From Amycolatopsis dendrobii (GTDB taxonomy: Bacteria; Actinomycetota; Actinomycetes; Mycobacteriales; Pseudonocardiaceae): a stretch of DNA of 64,000 nucleotides. Below are positions 33,940-41,079 of the stretch, one piece after another; position 1 is the stretch's first letter; every line of letters starts with the position of its first letter. Location: the NCBI RefSeq assembly GCF_014145675.1, contig NZ_JACGZW010000001.1, positions 620,001-684,000 of the forward strand, in the 5' to 3' direction. Both the position numbers and the translations under genes were made by a program. Under the pieces are notes generated by a model, which was given only the letters and a program-made list of their open reading frames with translations, did no database searches and was not told where the DNA came from.

Positions 33940-34644
33940 ATGACCAACCGCGTTCGCACTGCCAGACGGGCCGCCGCCAGAGCCTTGCTGCTCGTCGTCG
34001 CCGTCCTCGGCATGGAACTCGTCGTCACCGGCGCCGCCTCCGCGGACCCCGCGTCGGGCACCTGGGCCAAGCTCCGCATGTGCGAGTCGAGCGGCCGCTA
34101 CTCGATCAACACCGGCAACGGCTACTACGGCGCCTACCAGTTCGACCTCCCCACCTGGCGCAGCGTCGGCGGCCAGGGCCGCCCCGACCAGGCCAGCCCC
34201 CGCGAGCAGGACTACCGCGCGCTGTACCTGTACCGGATGCGCGGCTGGCAGCCCTGGGAATGCGGCGGCATGCTCGGCCTGTCCAACGACGGCGACGCCC
34301 GCAGCAAGCGCGTCCCCGCCTGGGAAGAAGCCGCCTACATCGGCGGCGGCGGACTGCCGACCCCGCCCGCGCCCAAGCCGCAGCCCGCCCCGCCGCCGGG
34401 ACCGCCCGGCGCGACCCCCGCGTGGCCCGGCCTCGTCTACGCCTACGGCGATTGCGCGCCCGCGCTGCGCACGTTCCAGCTGCGGATGAACGCCTTCGGC
34501 TACGGCTTCAGCGGCACCGGCTGCTACTACGACAAGACCCGCACCGCGGTCCTCGACCTGCAGCGCGCCAACGGCATCAACGATTCGGGCCGGCTGGGCC
34601 CGAAGACGTGGAAGGCCGCGTGGGAAGGCAAGGCTCCGCGCTGA
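33940..34644 (+). CDS. Secreted Rpf-like transglycosylase with peptidoglycan-binding repeat
   Basis: 234 residues from ATG at 33940. A signal peptide (RARRAAARALLLVVAVLGMELVVTG-type, basic start plus hydrophobic core) ends at about ASADP, residues 33-35. The resuscitation-promoting factor fold follows: TWAKLRMCESSGRYSINTGN with the catalytic Glu, YYGAYQFDLPTWRSVGG and WECGG with the paired cysteine. A proline-rich linker (about 145-165) leads to a C-terminal peptidoglycan-binding_1-like module (FQLRMNAFGYGFSG, TRTAVLDLQRANGIND). It should cleave peptidoglycan during regrowth. Its 3' end overlaps the convergent WYL gene by 68 bases. Confidence 0.85.
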   Translation: MTNRVRTARRAAARALLLVVAVLGMELVVTGAASADPASGTWAKLRMCESSGRYSINTGNGYYGAYQFDLPTWRSVGGQGRPDQASPREQDYRALYLYRMRGWQPWECGGMLGLSNDGDARSKRVPAWEEAAYIGGGGLPTPPAPKPQPAPPPGPPGATPAWPGLVYAYGDCAPALRTFQLRMNAFGYGFSGTGCYYDKTRTAVLDLQRANGINDSGRLGPKTWKAAWEGKAPR

Positions 34645-35575
34645 CCCGCCCCGCCTCGGCGTAACGCGCGGCGAGCTGCCGGAACGCTTCCTTCAATTCG
34701 GCCGGGCCGACGACCTCGATGGCGGCGTCGACCCGGCCGAACGAGGCGGCCAGCCCGCGCCACGACCAAGCCCCGAGACTCACCCGGCACCGGTCCGGCC
34801 CGAGCGCCTCGATGACGCCGTCGGCCAGGTAGCTCGCCGCTTCCGTCGCCGGCAGACGCAGGATCGCCTCGCCGCGGCACGGCCACTCGCCGGACAGCTC
34901 CGTCCCGCGGAACCGCGCGGCCACGAACGCGGCGACGTCGGCCAGCCCGCGCTCGGCGAACTTAGGCCCGGTGGGCGTACGCGGCGTGATCCGGTCCGCG
35001 CGGAAGATCCGCCAGTCCGCGCGATCGAGATCCCACGCGACCAGATACCACCGCCGGCCCCACGTGACGAGATGATGCGGCTCGACCCGGCGGGGCGGCG
35101 TATCCGTTGGGGCGTAATCGAACCGCAGCACCTCCCGGGCACGCACGGCGGCGCTCAACGCCATGAGCGTTTGCGGATCCGCGCTCGGCGCCGGACGTTC
35201 GACGGCGGTGAAGCTCAACGCGTCCACCCGATGCCGCAACCGCGCGGGCATCACCTGCCGCACGGTCTGCAACGCCCGCCTGGCCGCCTCCTCGATCCCG
35301 GCCCCGGTCGCCGCCTGCAACGCGATCGCCAGCGCGACAGCCTGGTCGTCGTCGAACAGCAACGGCGGAAGCTGCGCACCCGCGTCCAGCCGGTAACCGC
35401 CGTCCGGCCCCTTCGTCGTGACGATCGGATACCCGAGCTCCCGCAACCGGTCGACGTCGCGGCGCACCGTGCGCGGGCTGACCTCCAGCCGCTCGGCCAG
35501 CAGCGCACCCGGCCAGTCCCGCCGGGCCTGAAGCAACGAGAGCAGCGACAGCAGCCGCGCGGAGGTCTTCGGCAC
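34577..35575 (-). CDS. WYL domain transcriptional regulator
   Basis: 332 residues. The N-terminal HTH_11 (RLLSLLSLLQARRDWPGALLAERLEVSPRTVRRDVDRLRELGYPI) is followed by GPDGGYRLDAGAQLPPL, the conserved hinge of DeoR-like WYL proteins, and the WYL domain (REVLRFDYAPTD, EPHHLVTWGRRWYLVAWDLDRADWRIFRADRI). A WCX C-terminal region completes it. WYL proteins sense nucleic-acid or nucleotide ligands and often act as global or toxin-like regulators. The 3' end overlaps the Rpf-like gene tail to tail by 68 bases. Confidence 0.88.
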   Translation of the reverse strand: MPKTSARLLSLLSLLQARRDWPGALLAERLEVSPRTVRRDVDRLRELGYPIVTTKGPDGGYRLDAGAQLPPLLFDDDQAVALAIALQAATGAGIEEAARRALQTVRQVMPARLRHRVDALSFTAVERPAPSADPQTLMALSAAVRAREVLRFDYAPTDTPPRRVEPHHLVTWGRRWYLVAWDLDRADWRIFRADRITPRTPTGPKFAERGLADVAAFVAARFRGTELSGEWPCRGEAILRLPATEAASYLADGVIEALGPDRCRVSLGAWSWRGLAASFGRVDAAIEVVGPAELKEAFRQLAARYAEAGRVSAEPCLPTRPSTSSGPAGPNR

Positions 35576-35581
35576 GTCGTC

Positions 35582-35613
35582 GATCCTGTCTGGAGCAGCG
35601 GTCAGATCCTGTC
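35582..35613. promoter_or_regulatory. Direct repeat upstream of the WYL gene
   Basis: GATCCTGTC occurs at 35582-35590 and 35605-35613, 23 bases apart, between the WYL start and the upstream glycerophosphodiesterase stop. Possible regulator site; weak evidence. Confidence 0.3.
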
Positions 35614-35615
35614 CG

Positions 35616-36392
35616 CTACTTCCACGAACCCCGCTCCCGCAACACCTCGCGCAGCAGATCGGGCCGGTCGGTCACGATCCCGTGCACGCCGAGGTCCAGC
35701 AGCGTCCGCATCTCGTCCGCCTCGTCGATCGTCCACGTGTGCACCTCGAACCCGCGCCGCACCGCCGACTTCACGAACGCCTCGTCGACCACCTTCAACG
35801 GCCCCTGCCGCACCGGGACCTGCGCGAGCCAGCCCGCCGAGAACCGGCTGATCTGCAGCAGCGGAGCCCAGCCGTTCGCCCACAACAGGAACGCCGACCG
35901 CGGCCCCATCGCGGTCAGCAGCTTCGGCCCGGCCAGCTTGCGCAGCCTCGCGAGCCGCGAGTCCGAAAAGGACGCCGCGGCGACCCGCTCCACCGCGCCC
36001 GTCCGCTGCAACGTCCGCACGAACGGGACCACCGCGCTGTCGGCCTTCACGTCGATGTTGAAAAACGCGTCCGGCAGCTCCTCGAGCAGATCCTCCAGCC
36101 GCGACAACGGCGCCCGGCCGTCGATCTTGACGTCCTTGAGCTGCGCCCAGGTCTGGGTCGCGATCGCCCCGCGCCCGTCGGTCGTGCGATCGAGCGTCGC
36201 GTCGTGATGGACGACCACGACGCCGTCGGACGTGGCGTGCACGTCGGTCTCGAGGTAGCGGTACCCCTCGGCGACCGCGCGCTGGAACGCCGGCAGCGAA
36301 TTCTCCAGCCCCTCCAGGTCGCCGATGTGCCAGCCGCGGTGGGCGAAGGCGCGGGGGAGCGAGTCGGCGAGGTACGGAAACGGTGGACGCAT
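35616..36392 (-). CDS. Glycerophosphodiester phosphodiesterase
   Basis: 258 residues from ATG at 36392 (alternative ATG at 36410). The GDPD TIM-barrel motifs are clear: AFAHRGWHIGDLEGLENSLPAF (catalytic His-Arg and the Glu-Asn), YLETDVHATSDGVVVVHHDATLDRTTDG (metal Glu/Asp and second catalytic His) and FNIDVKADSAV. No signal peptide, so it acts in the cytoplasm, hydrolysing glycerophosphodiesters to glycerol 3-phosphate and an alcohol. It precedes the WYL gene on the same strand by 40 bases. Confidence 0.9.
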   Translation of the reverse strand: MRPPFPYLADSLPRAFAHRGWHIGDLEGLENSLPAFQRAVAEGYRYLETDVHATSDGVVVVHHDATLDRTTDGRGAIATQTWAQLKDVKIDGRAPLSRLEDLLEELPDAFFNIDVKADSAVVPFVRTLQRTGAVERVAAASFSDSRLARLRKLAGPKLLTAMGPRSAFLLWANGWAPLLQISRFSAGWLAQVPVRQGPLKVVDEAFVKSAVRRGFEVHTWTIDEADEMRTLLDLGVHGIVTDRPDLLREVLRERGSWK

Positions 36393-36458
36393 GGTTCCAG
36401 TCTGCGCCATCGGTGTGGCCCCGTCGTGAGAACGTGATGGACAGCTAGAGTCCGGCGG

Positions 36459-36839
36459 GTGAGGGAACTGGCCGAACACGCCCTGACCGGCGACGAACGC
36501 GTCGTGCCGCGCCGCACGAACGCCCCGAAACACTGCGGCTGGTGCGGACGCCGCCTGCCCGAAGCAGGCAACGTCGGACGCCGCAGGCGCTACTGCGGGC
36601 AGTCCTGCCGTCAGCGCGCCTACGAACGCCGGACCGCCCTGCAGCGCAGCGGCCTGCCCGAGGACGCGGTCGTGCTGTCCGACACCGAGATCGCCGCCCT
36701 GCAGGACCGGCTCTTCCAGCTCCGCTGCGCCGCGGAGGACATCGTGACCGCCGCGCAGGACGGCGCGTCAGCGAGCGAGCTGCGGCAGCTCGCGGAGGAG
36801 ATCGCCTCGGCGGCGAAGGATCTCGAACAGCTCCGCTGA
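36459..36839 (+). CDS. Small CxxC zinc-ribbon protein, uncharacterised
   Basis: 126 residues from GTG at 36459; TAGAGT eight bases before it fits a leaderless -10. Two cysteine pairs (KHCGWCGRRL and RRRYCGQSCRQRAYERR) form a compact zinc ribbon of the actinobacterial RRRYC-x-x-x-CRQRAYR type, followed by a helical coiled-coil-like tail (TEIAALQDRLFQLRCAAEDIV, LRQLAEEIASAAKDLEQL). Such proteins are small DNA- or RNA-binding candidates of unknown role. It stands 92 bases upstream of the DNA-binding/RNA-ligase fusion on the same strand, which makes functional linkage conceivable but unproven. Confidence 0.7.
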   Translation: MRELAEHALTGDERVVPRRTNAPKHCGWCGRRLPEAGNVGRRRRYCGQSCRQRAYERRTALQRSGLPEDAVVLSDTEIAALQDRLFQLRCAAEDIVTAAQDGASASELRQLAEEIASAAKDLEQLR

Positions 36840-36931
36840 GCTTTCTTGTCGAAAAAGTGCCTCCTGACCTGCTGCTCATTTTCAGTTATGCCAATTGACA
36901 CAAGTCTCGCCCGTGCTCTAGCGTTCGCGCC

Positions 36932-37753
36932 GTGGACGAACCCCGAGGGCGAGGCAGGCCCCGCAAAAACCCCGCGGCCCCGGCCCGCTGGACGCCCCCG
37001 GAAGGCTGGTCGCGGCTCGTCGCCTGGATCTCCCCGGAGGAGAAGAAGGCACTCAAACACGTCGCGGTCGAAGCGGACGTGTCAGTGGCGGACCTCGTCC
37101 GGTCACTGGCGAGCGGACTGGCCGAGGGCGTCATCAGCCATGAAGAACTACTGGGGCACGTCAGCAGAGGGAAACAAGTCATGGAGAAGATCCCCACGCT
37201 CTTCGAACGCGACGAGCGCTTCCAGGTGGTCGACCGGCCCCGCGCCGAATGCGCGTGGGTCTTCGACGGAGCCGGAGTGGGGACCGAGAAACTCGACGGA
37301 ACCAACGTCCGCCTGACCGTCCGCTCCGGCCGCCTGGTCCGCGTCGAAAAGCGCCGAAACCCGAGCAAAGCCCAGAAACAGCAAGGGATCGTCGACGGCT
37401 GGTACGTCGACACCGACGAATCCTCCGCCGACGACAAGTGGATCCTCGCCGCCGCGGGGAACACCGACGTCTCGGAATGGCCGGACGGCGAGCACCCGTG
37501 CGAAGCACTCGGGCCCCGGATCCAGGGAAACCCGCTTGCCCTGGACGACCACCTGTGCGTGCCGTTCGACTTCCAAGCACCCACAGTGCTGGACGTCCCG
37601 CGCAGCTATCAAGGACTGCGCGAGTTCCTGACCACTTTGGACAGCAAGTTCTCGCCTGGCCATCTCGCGGAGGGGATCGTGTTCCACCATCCCGACGGGC
37701 GGCGGGCGAAGATCAAGCGCAAGGACTTTCCCCGGAGCGCGGCCGCGGCCTGA
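36932..37753 (+). CDS. RNA ligase-like nucleotidyltransferase with N-terminal AT-hook/RHH-like extension
   Basis: 273 residues from GTG at 36932. Residues 5-14 (RGRGRPRKNP) are an AT-hook; 33-66 (ISPEEKKALKHVAVEADVSV and a following helix) look like a ribbon-helix-helix DNA-binding module. From Met84 (MEKIPTLFERDERF) the protein resembles the RNA ligase 1-like family: motif I with adenylation lysine Lys120 in EKLDGTN, a central HPCEALGPRIQGNP, motif IV EGIVFHH (247-253) and motif V AKIKRKDF (259-266). Family members normally begin at that Met, so the first 83 residues are an added DNA-binding part. Predicted ATP-dependent RNA (or DNA) ligation or adenylate transfer, tethered to DNA. An internal ATG at 37181 could produce the ligase alone. 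Confidence 0.75.
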   Translation: MDEPRGRGRPRKNPAAPARWTPPEGWSRLVAWISPEEKKALKHVAVEADVSVADLVRSLASGLAEGVISHEELLGHVSRGKQVMEKIPTLFERDERFQVVDRPRAECAWVFDGAGVGTEKLDGTNVRLTVRSGRLVRVEKRRNPSKAQKQQGIVDGWYVDTDESSADDKWILAAAGNTDVSEWPDGEHPCEALGPRIQGNPLALDDHLCVPFDFQAPTVLDVPRSYQGLREFLTTLDSKFSPGHLAEGIVFHHPDGRRAKIKRKDFPRSAAAA

Positions 37754-37760
37754 ATTCGGG

Positions 37761-37791
37761 TTGACCTTCCAGCGGGTGGAAGGTGCAGATC
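37761..37791 (+). promoter_or_regulatory. MerR-type promoter/operator
   Basis: A -35-like TTGACC overlaps a perfect dyad ACCTTCCA (37764-37771), GCGGG, TGGAAGGT (37777-37784), followed at stretched spacing by CAGATC as a weak -10. This is the geometry of MerR-family targets, in which the regulator untwists an overlong spacer. It directly precedes the MerR-like gene, implying autoregulation from a leaderless start near 37798. Confidence 0.75.
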
Positions 37792-37797
37792 GAGTCC

Positions 37798-38705
37798 ATG
37801 GACGAGTCGACCGACCGCTGCCCGATCGGGGAGCTTGCCCGCCGCACCGGTTTGTCCGCGCGGACGATCCGGTACTGGTCCGACAGCGGAGTACTGCCGC
37901 CCGCGGAACGGTCCGCGGGCGGCTACCGGCTCTACCGCGCCGACGCGGTCGGCCGCCTGCACCTGATCAAGACGCTTCGCGAACTCGGACTAGGCCTGGA
38001 CTCGGTGCGAGAGGTACTCGAGCGCCACACCACGCTGGCCCAAGCCGCCGCGAGCCACGTCGAGGCACTCGAAGCCCAGATCCAGATCTTGCGGCTGAAC
38101 CGTGCGGTCCTGCGCAACGCCCTGAGCCGGGACACCGAAACCGAAGGACTCGCCCTGACGCACGAACTCGCCCGATTGCCGGCCCGCGAACGGCAACAGT
38201 TCATCGACGGCTTCGTCGGCAACGCCTTCGCCGGCGTCGACGATCCGGACGCGCTGGTCATCGCCGAGTTCATGCGAGAGGTGCCCCCGCAATTGCCCGC
38301 CGATCCGACTTCCGCTCAGGCGGACGCCTGGATAGAACTGGCGGAACTCGTCTCCGACGACGACTTCCAGCACACCCTGCGGGAGATGGGCTCCGCGGAG
38401 AAGCCGACAACCGCATCGAGTTCGGCCTCACCGTCCGGCCGCTGGTTCTCCAGCACGCTGGCCCGGCGGTCAAGAAGGGAATCGCGGCGGAGTCAGCGCC
38501 CGGACGGGCGATCCTCGACCGCATCGTGCCCGCCGATCTCGGCGACAACGAGTCGCGGGCGCTGCTCGAATGGCTCGACCTGGTCGCCGAACCGCGCGTC
38601 GAACGCTATTGGGAGCTGGTGAGCCTGATCAACAATCGCCCGCCGGAAGCGCGGAGCGTGCCCGCTTTCGCTTGGGTTGCGGCGGCCTTGCGTGCACACC
38701 GATAG
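37798..38705 (+). pseudogene. MerR family regulator, frameshifted
   Basis: The frame from ATG 37798 reads a MerR winged helix (CPIGELARRTGLSARTIRYWSDSGVLPPAER, GGYRLYRADAVGRLHLIKTLRELGLGL) and a long C-terminal sensor domain up to LREMGSAEK near 38403. From about 38400 the homologous protein continues in another frame (EADNRIEFGLTVRPLVLQHAG... to AALRAHR, stop at 38705), while the original frame degenerates into serine/arginine-rich sequence ending at 38622. A one-base deletion, probably in the GAGAAG run at 38398-38403, explains this. Either a recent pseudogene or a sequencing error; the intact promoter dyad argues that the gene was functional recently. Confidence 0.75.
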
Positions 38706-38816
38706 CGCACCGCACCCTCACCGCGATGCGAGAACTCTCGGTGCTCGCCGAATCTCCTGCTCGGCGGTGCCGGACGTAGGGGAGAGGCTGACATTGGCCT
38801 CCCGGCCATTGCTCTC

Positions 38817-38858
38817 TCGGCAGTGAGCCGCGCCGGCGTCTGCCCGACTCACTGCCGA
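38817..38858. terminator. Hairpin between convergent genes
   Basis: TCGGCAGTGAG at 38817-38827 and CTCACTGCCGA at 38848-38858 form an 11-pair stem with a 20-base loop, between the MerR remnant (+) and the SRPBCC gene (-). Confidence 0.55.
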
Positions 38859-38921
38859 CGAGCCACGGACGTCAAGCTCGCCTGCGGAGCGAGCCAGCAC
38901 TCGGACGCCGCGCGAATCCGC

Positions 38922-39398
38922 CTACGACTGCGGACGCTCCGCCGCCTTCGCCAGGTTCTCCAGCGACGCCGCCAGGTTCTCCGTCGTCATGGAGCGGGCA
39001 CGGGTGTTCCGCATCGTGTCGTTCGGGTCGAGATCCGACCAGTCGTAGGTGTGCGTCACCTCCGTGCGCGTCGCGCTGAGCGGGTTCAGCTCCCAGCGCC
39101 ACAAATGCCCCGGAGGCTGCTGACCCTGTTCCGCCGGACGCCACGCCACCCGGCGCGCCTCCTCGAACTCCACGATGTGGTTCTCCCGCACCCAGCCGTT
39201 CGTGAGCGTCGTGGCGAACACGTCGCCGACGGCGTGGACGCGCTGGCCCGGCTTGGACTCGGCCAGGTTGTCGTTGCCGTCCCATCTGGGCTGCTGCGAC
39301 GGGTCGGCGATCAGCTCGAAAATCCGCTCGGCGGGGGCCTCGATCTCACGGCTGGCGCGCACGACGCGCGAGGGTTCGTCAGTCACACGCTCATGCAA
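38922..39398 (-). CDS. SRPBCC (polyketide cyclase/START-like) family protein
   Basis: 158 residues from a TTG at 39398 with GGGAGG nine bases upstream (GTG at 39386 is the alternative). The START-like fold is indicated by VVRASREIEAPAERIFELIADPSQQPRWDG at the N-terminus, the central strands VFATTLTNGWVRENHIVEFEEARRVAWRP and the long C-terminal helix NTRARSMTTENLAASLENLAKAAE. These proteins bind hydrophobic ligands; no catalytic residues can be assigned. The start overlaps the end of the tyrosine recombinase gene on the same strand, so it may be transcribed from it. Confidence 0.82.
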   Translation of the reverse strand: MHERVTDEPSRVVRASREIEAPAERIFELIADPSQQPRWDGNDNLAESKPGQRVHAVGDVFATTLTNGWVRENHIVEFEEARRVAWRPAEQGQQPPGHLWRWELNPLSATRTEVTHTYDWSDLDPNDTMRNTRARSMTTENLAASLENLAKAAERPQS

Positions 39399-40398
39399 TC
39401 ACATCGGCCTCCCGCGCAGTGCCCTCTTGCGGAGCATCGTCCCGAGCCAATCCGTTGAGCGCCCGATAGGTCCGGTTGCTCGCGGCGGCCGCTCGCTGCT
39501 CCCGGCCGGTGGCTTCGATGTAGTTCTGGCTCGTCGCCAAGCTCGCGTGACCCAGCAAGGACATGATCTCCGACGCGGTGGCGCCGTCTTCGGCCAGCCG
39601 CGTGGCGAAGGTGTGCCGCAGAGCGTGGAGATTCGCGCCCGTCGGCACCCGGTCGTGCAAGCCCGCCCATCGGTAGCACGACTTCACCAGGTACTCCAGT
39701 GCACCGCGGCCGATCGGATCGCCCGCTCGGTCCCGCAGCAGAGGTTCGCTCGCCGGGAAGCGTTGCCGGGGGAACCGCCGGCGGCACGAAGCCTGATAGT
39801 CCTCGATCAGTTTCGCCATCGCCGGTTGCACCGGGATCGACCGGTCCCGGCTGCCCTTGCCGTGGACGTGCAACCGCAACTCGCCGTCTCGGCCGACCAC
39901 CGACCGCGGCGTGAGGGCGCGCATTTCCGCTGCCCGCAGGCCCGCGACCAGTCCCAGCGCCAGGACCAGCACGTCGCGCTCCGGCCAGGGATCCCGCGCG
40001 CGCCGGGCGCCGTCGGCCGCCGCGGTGAGCAGTTGCTCGGGCGTTTCCTCGCCCCGCAACGGTTTCGGGGTAAGCGGGGGAGTCTTGGGCCGCGCGACGG
40101 CTCCCATCGGATTGCCGGGGAGCAGTCCGTCCGAGACGCAGAAGGTGAGGAACTGATTCCACGTCGACCACGCGCGCAGCACGGAGCTTTTCGCGTGGTT
40201 GTCGGCAAACGCGCCGAAGGCAGCCCGCAGCACCGGCGCTGTCAGCTCTTCGACGTCCACCTCGTCGCGACCCAGCTCCGCCAGCAGGAGAGCGGTGATC
40301 CCGGCGAGGTCGCGCCGATAGGCGGCAGTGGTGTGCGGCGAGTCCTTGCGCGGCCGCCGTGCCGCGAAGAACGCTTGCTGTGCCTCGGAAACGAGCAT
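39391..40398 (-). CDS. Tyrosine recombinase/integrase (XerC/D-like)
   Basis: 335 residues from ATG at 40398 (GTG at 40416 possible). The N-terminal SAM-like domain (SPHTTAAYRRDLAGITALLLAELG, AHAKSS-type helix) is followed by the catalytic domain with all key residues: Arg in LVAGLRAAEMRAL, Lys in HVHGKGSRDRSI, the HxxR box in LHALRHTFATRLAEDG, His in LGHASLATSQ and Tyr in SQNYIEAT. Length and layout resemble Xer/phage-like chromosomal recombinases. Just upstream lie two dif-like sites (40454-40481, 41001-41028). It may act on them or on its own attachment site. A second, housekeeping XerC/XerD pair is expected elsewhere in the genome. Confidence 0.88.
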   Translation of the reverse strand: MLVSEAQQAFFAARRPRKDSPHTTAAYRRDLAGITALLLAELGRDEVDVEELTAPVLRAAFGAFADNHAKSSVLRAWSTWNQFLTFCVSDGLLPGNPMGAVARPKTPPLTPKPLRGEETPEQLLTAAADGARRARDPWPERDVLVLALGLVAGLRAAEMRALTPRSVVGRDGELRLHVHGKGSRDRSIPVQPAMAKLIEDYQASCRRRFPRQRFPASEPLLRDRAGDPIGRGALEYLVKSCYRWAGLHDRVPTGANLHALRHTFATRLAEDGATASEIMSLLGHASLATSQNYIEATGREQRAAAASNRTYRALNGLARDDAPQEGTAREADVIA

Positions 40399-40453
40399 AG
40401 TGATCTTGTACCGCACGGCACCGACAATTTCGACGCTACCCGTTGTCTGATAT

Positions 40454-40481
40454 ATGATGCATAATAGCGATTATGCATGAA
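40454..40481. other. dif-like site 2 (putative recombination core)
   Basis: Arms ATGATGCATAA and TTATGCATGAA flank the six-base centre TAGCGA. The inner ATAAT-N4-ATTAT is shared with the dif-like site at 41008-41021. A perfect nine-base inverted repeat (ATGCATAAT at 40457, ATTATGCAT at 40470) with four-base spacer lies inside. It lies 56 bases upstream of the recombinase start, so it might alternatively be that gene's operator. Confidence 0.55.
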
Positions 40482-40741
40482 ACATGGCCGCGGGAGGGGT
40501 TCCGCCAGGCTTGAGGAGGGGCTGAATCCCCTTGGGGGACAGCGCTTTCCGACTGGCCCGCTCGTGTCCCGGGACGCCCTGTGCGGCCCGGAAAGTCAGT
40601 GTTCCGGCTGGCTTCAGCAGCTTGAGCCTGCCTGGCGACGGGCTGGATCTGCGACGCGTTCATCTGGTCGAGTGGATCTTCAGGTGCCTGAGCCAGCGTC
40701 AGCACGTTCGGAAAAGTTGTTGTGCTCCAACCTCGATGTCC

Positions 40742-40790
40742 TCCCAGTCGTGCTTAATTCGTCACGGTGACGAATTAAGCACGACTGGGA
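40742..40790. repeat. 49-base near-perfect palindrome
   Basis: Left arm 40742-40765 (starting TCCCAGTCGTGCTTAATTCG) and right arm 40767-40790 are exact reverse complements over 24 bases around a single central G at 40766. No flanking T run is visible. It is too long and too symmetric for an ordinary operator and could be a cruciform, a folded attachment site or a strong terminator. Confidence 0.85.
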
Positions 40791-41000
40791 CGGCGGTTCC
40801 CGTCGGGGATCTTGGGTTGCTTTCCGACGGGAACCAACCTCAAGGCTCATCCAGAGAGCTCAGCTGACGACGTGCCCTCAGAAGAACGCGGCCGACTGAG
40901 TCGCGCGCCTCGCATGGCGAGGCGCGCGGAGACGAGTCGCCTGACTGCATCTGGGCCCTCAGGGAGCCTCTCCTCAACCTGTCTATCAGCAGGTCAGCAA

Positions 41001-41028
41001 AACGCCGATAATGTACATTATGTCAAGT
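41001..41028. other. dif-like chromosome dimer resolution site
   Basis: XerC-type arm AACGCCGATAA, centre TGTACA and XerD-type arm TTATGTCAAGT. Against the E. coli dif 28-mer (GGTGCGCATAA, TGTATA, TTATGTTAAAT) 20 of 28 positions are identical, 9 of 11 in the XerD arm. The core ATAATGTACATTAT is a perfect palindrome. This is the expected form of dif in a circular actinobacterial chromosome and would place the window at the replication terminus. Confidence 0.75.
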
Positions 41029-41079
41029 AAGCGGTGAGACCACGCCCGGACCCACTCGCCCGGCCGTCTGCCTACAGAC

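Larger units (their letters stand above)
40417..41079. other. 663-base palindrome-rich region without a gene
   Basis: No convincing coding sequence. It holds, in order, a dif-like dyad (40454-40481), a 49-base near-perfect palindrome (40742-40790), hairpins at 40795-40835 (12-base stem, GGTTCCCGTCGG) and 40902-40928 (12-base stem, CGCGCGCCTCGC), and a dif-like site (41001-41028). This concentration of dyads next to a tyrosine recombinase suggests a recombination or mobile-element locus. Confidence 0.7.

Noticed and set aside
38395..38410. Programmed frameshift in the MerR gene
   Set aside because: No slippery heptamer followed by a structure is visible; a simple one-base deletion is the easier explanation.
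40447..40464. Resemblance of CTGATATATGATGCATAAT to the AT-rich operators of the 7-18.7 kb cluster
   Set aside because: Only ATATATGA is shared; the symmetry and neighbours fit a Xer-type core better.
40477..40867. Small open frames inside the palindrome-rich region
   Set aside because: No ribosome-binding sites, odd composition, and they cross the hairpins; the region is better explained as non-coding.
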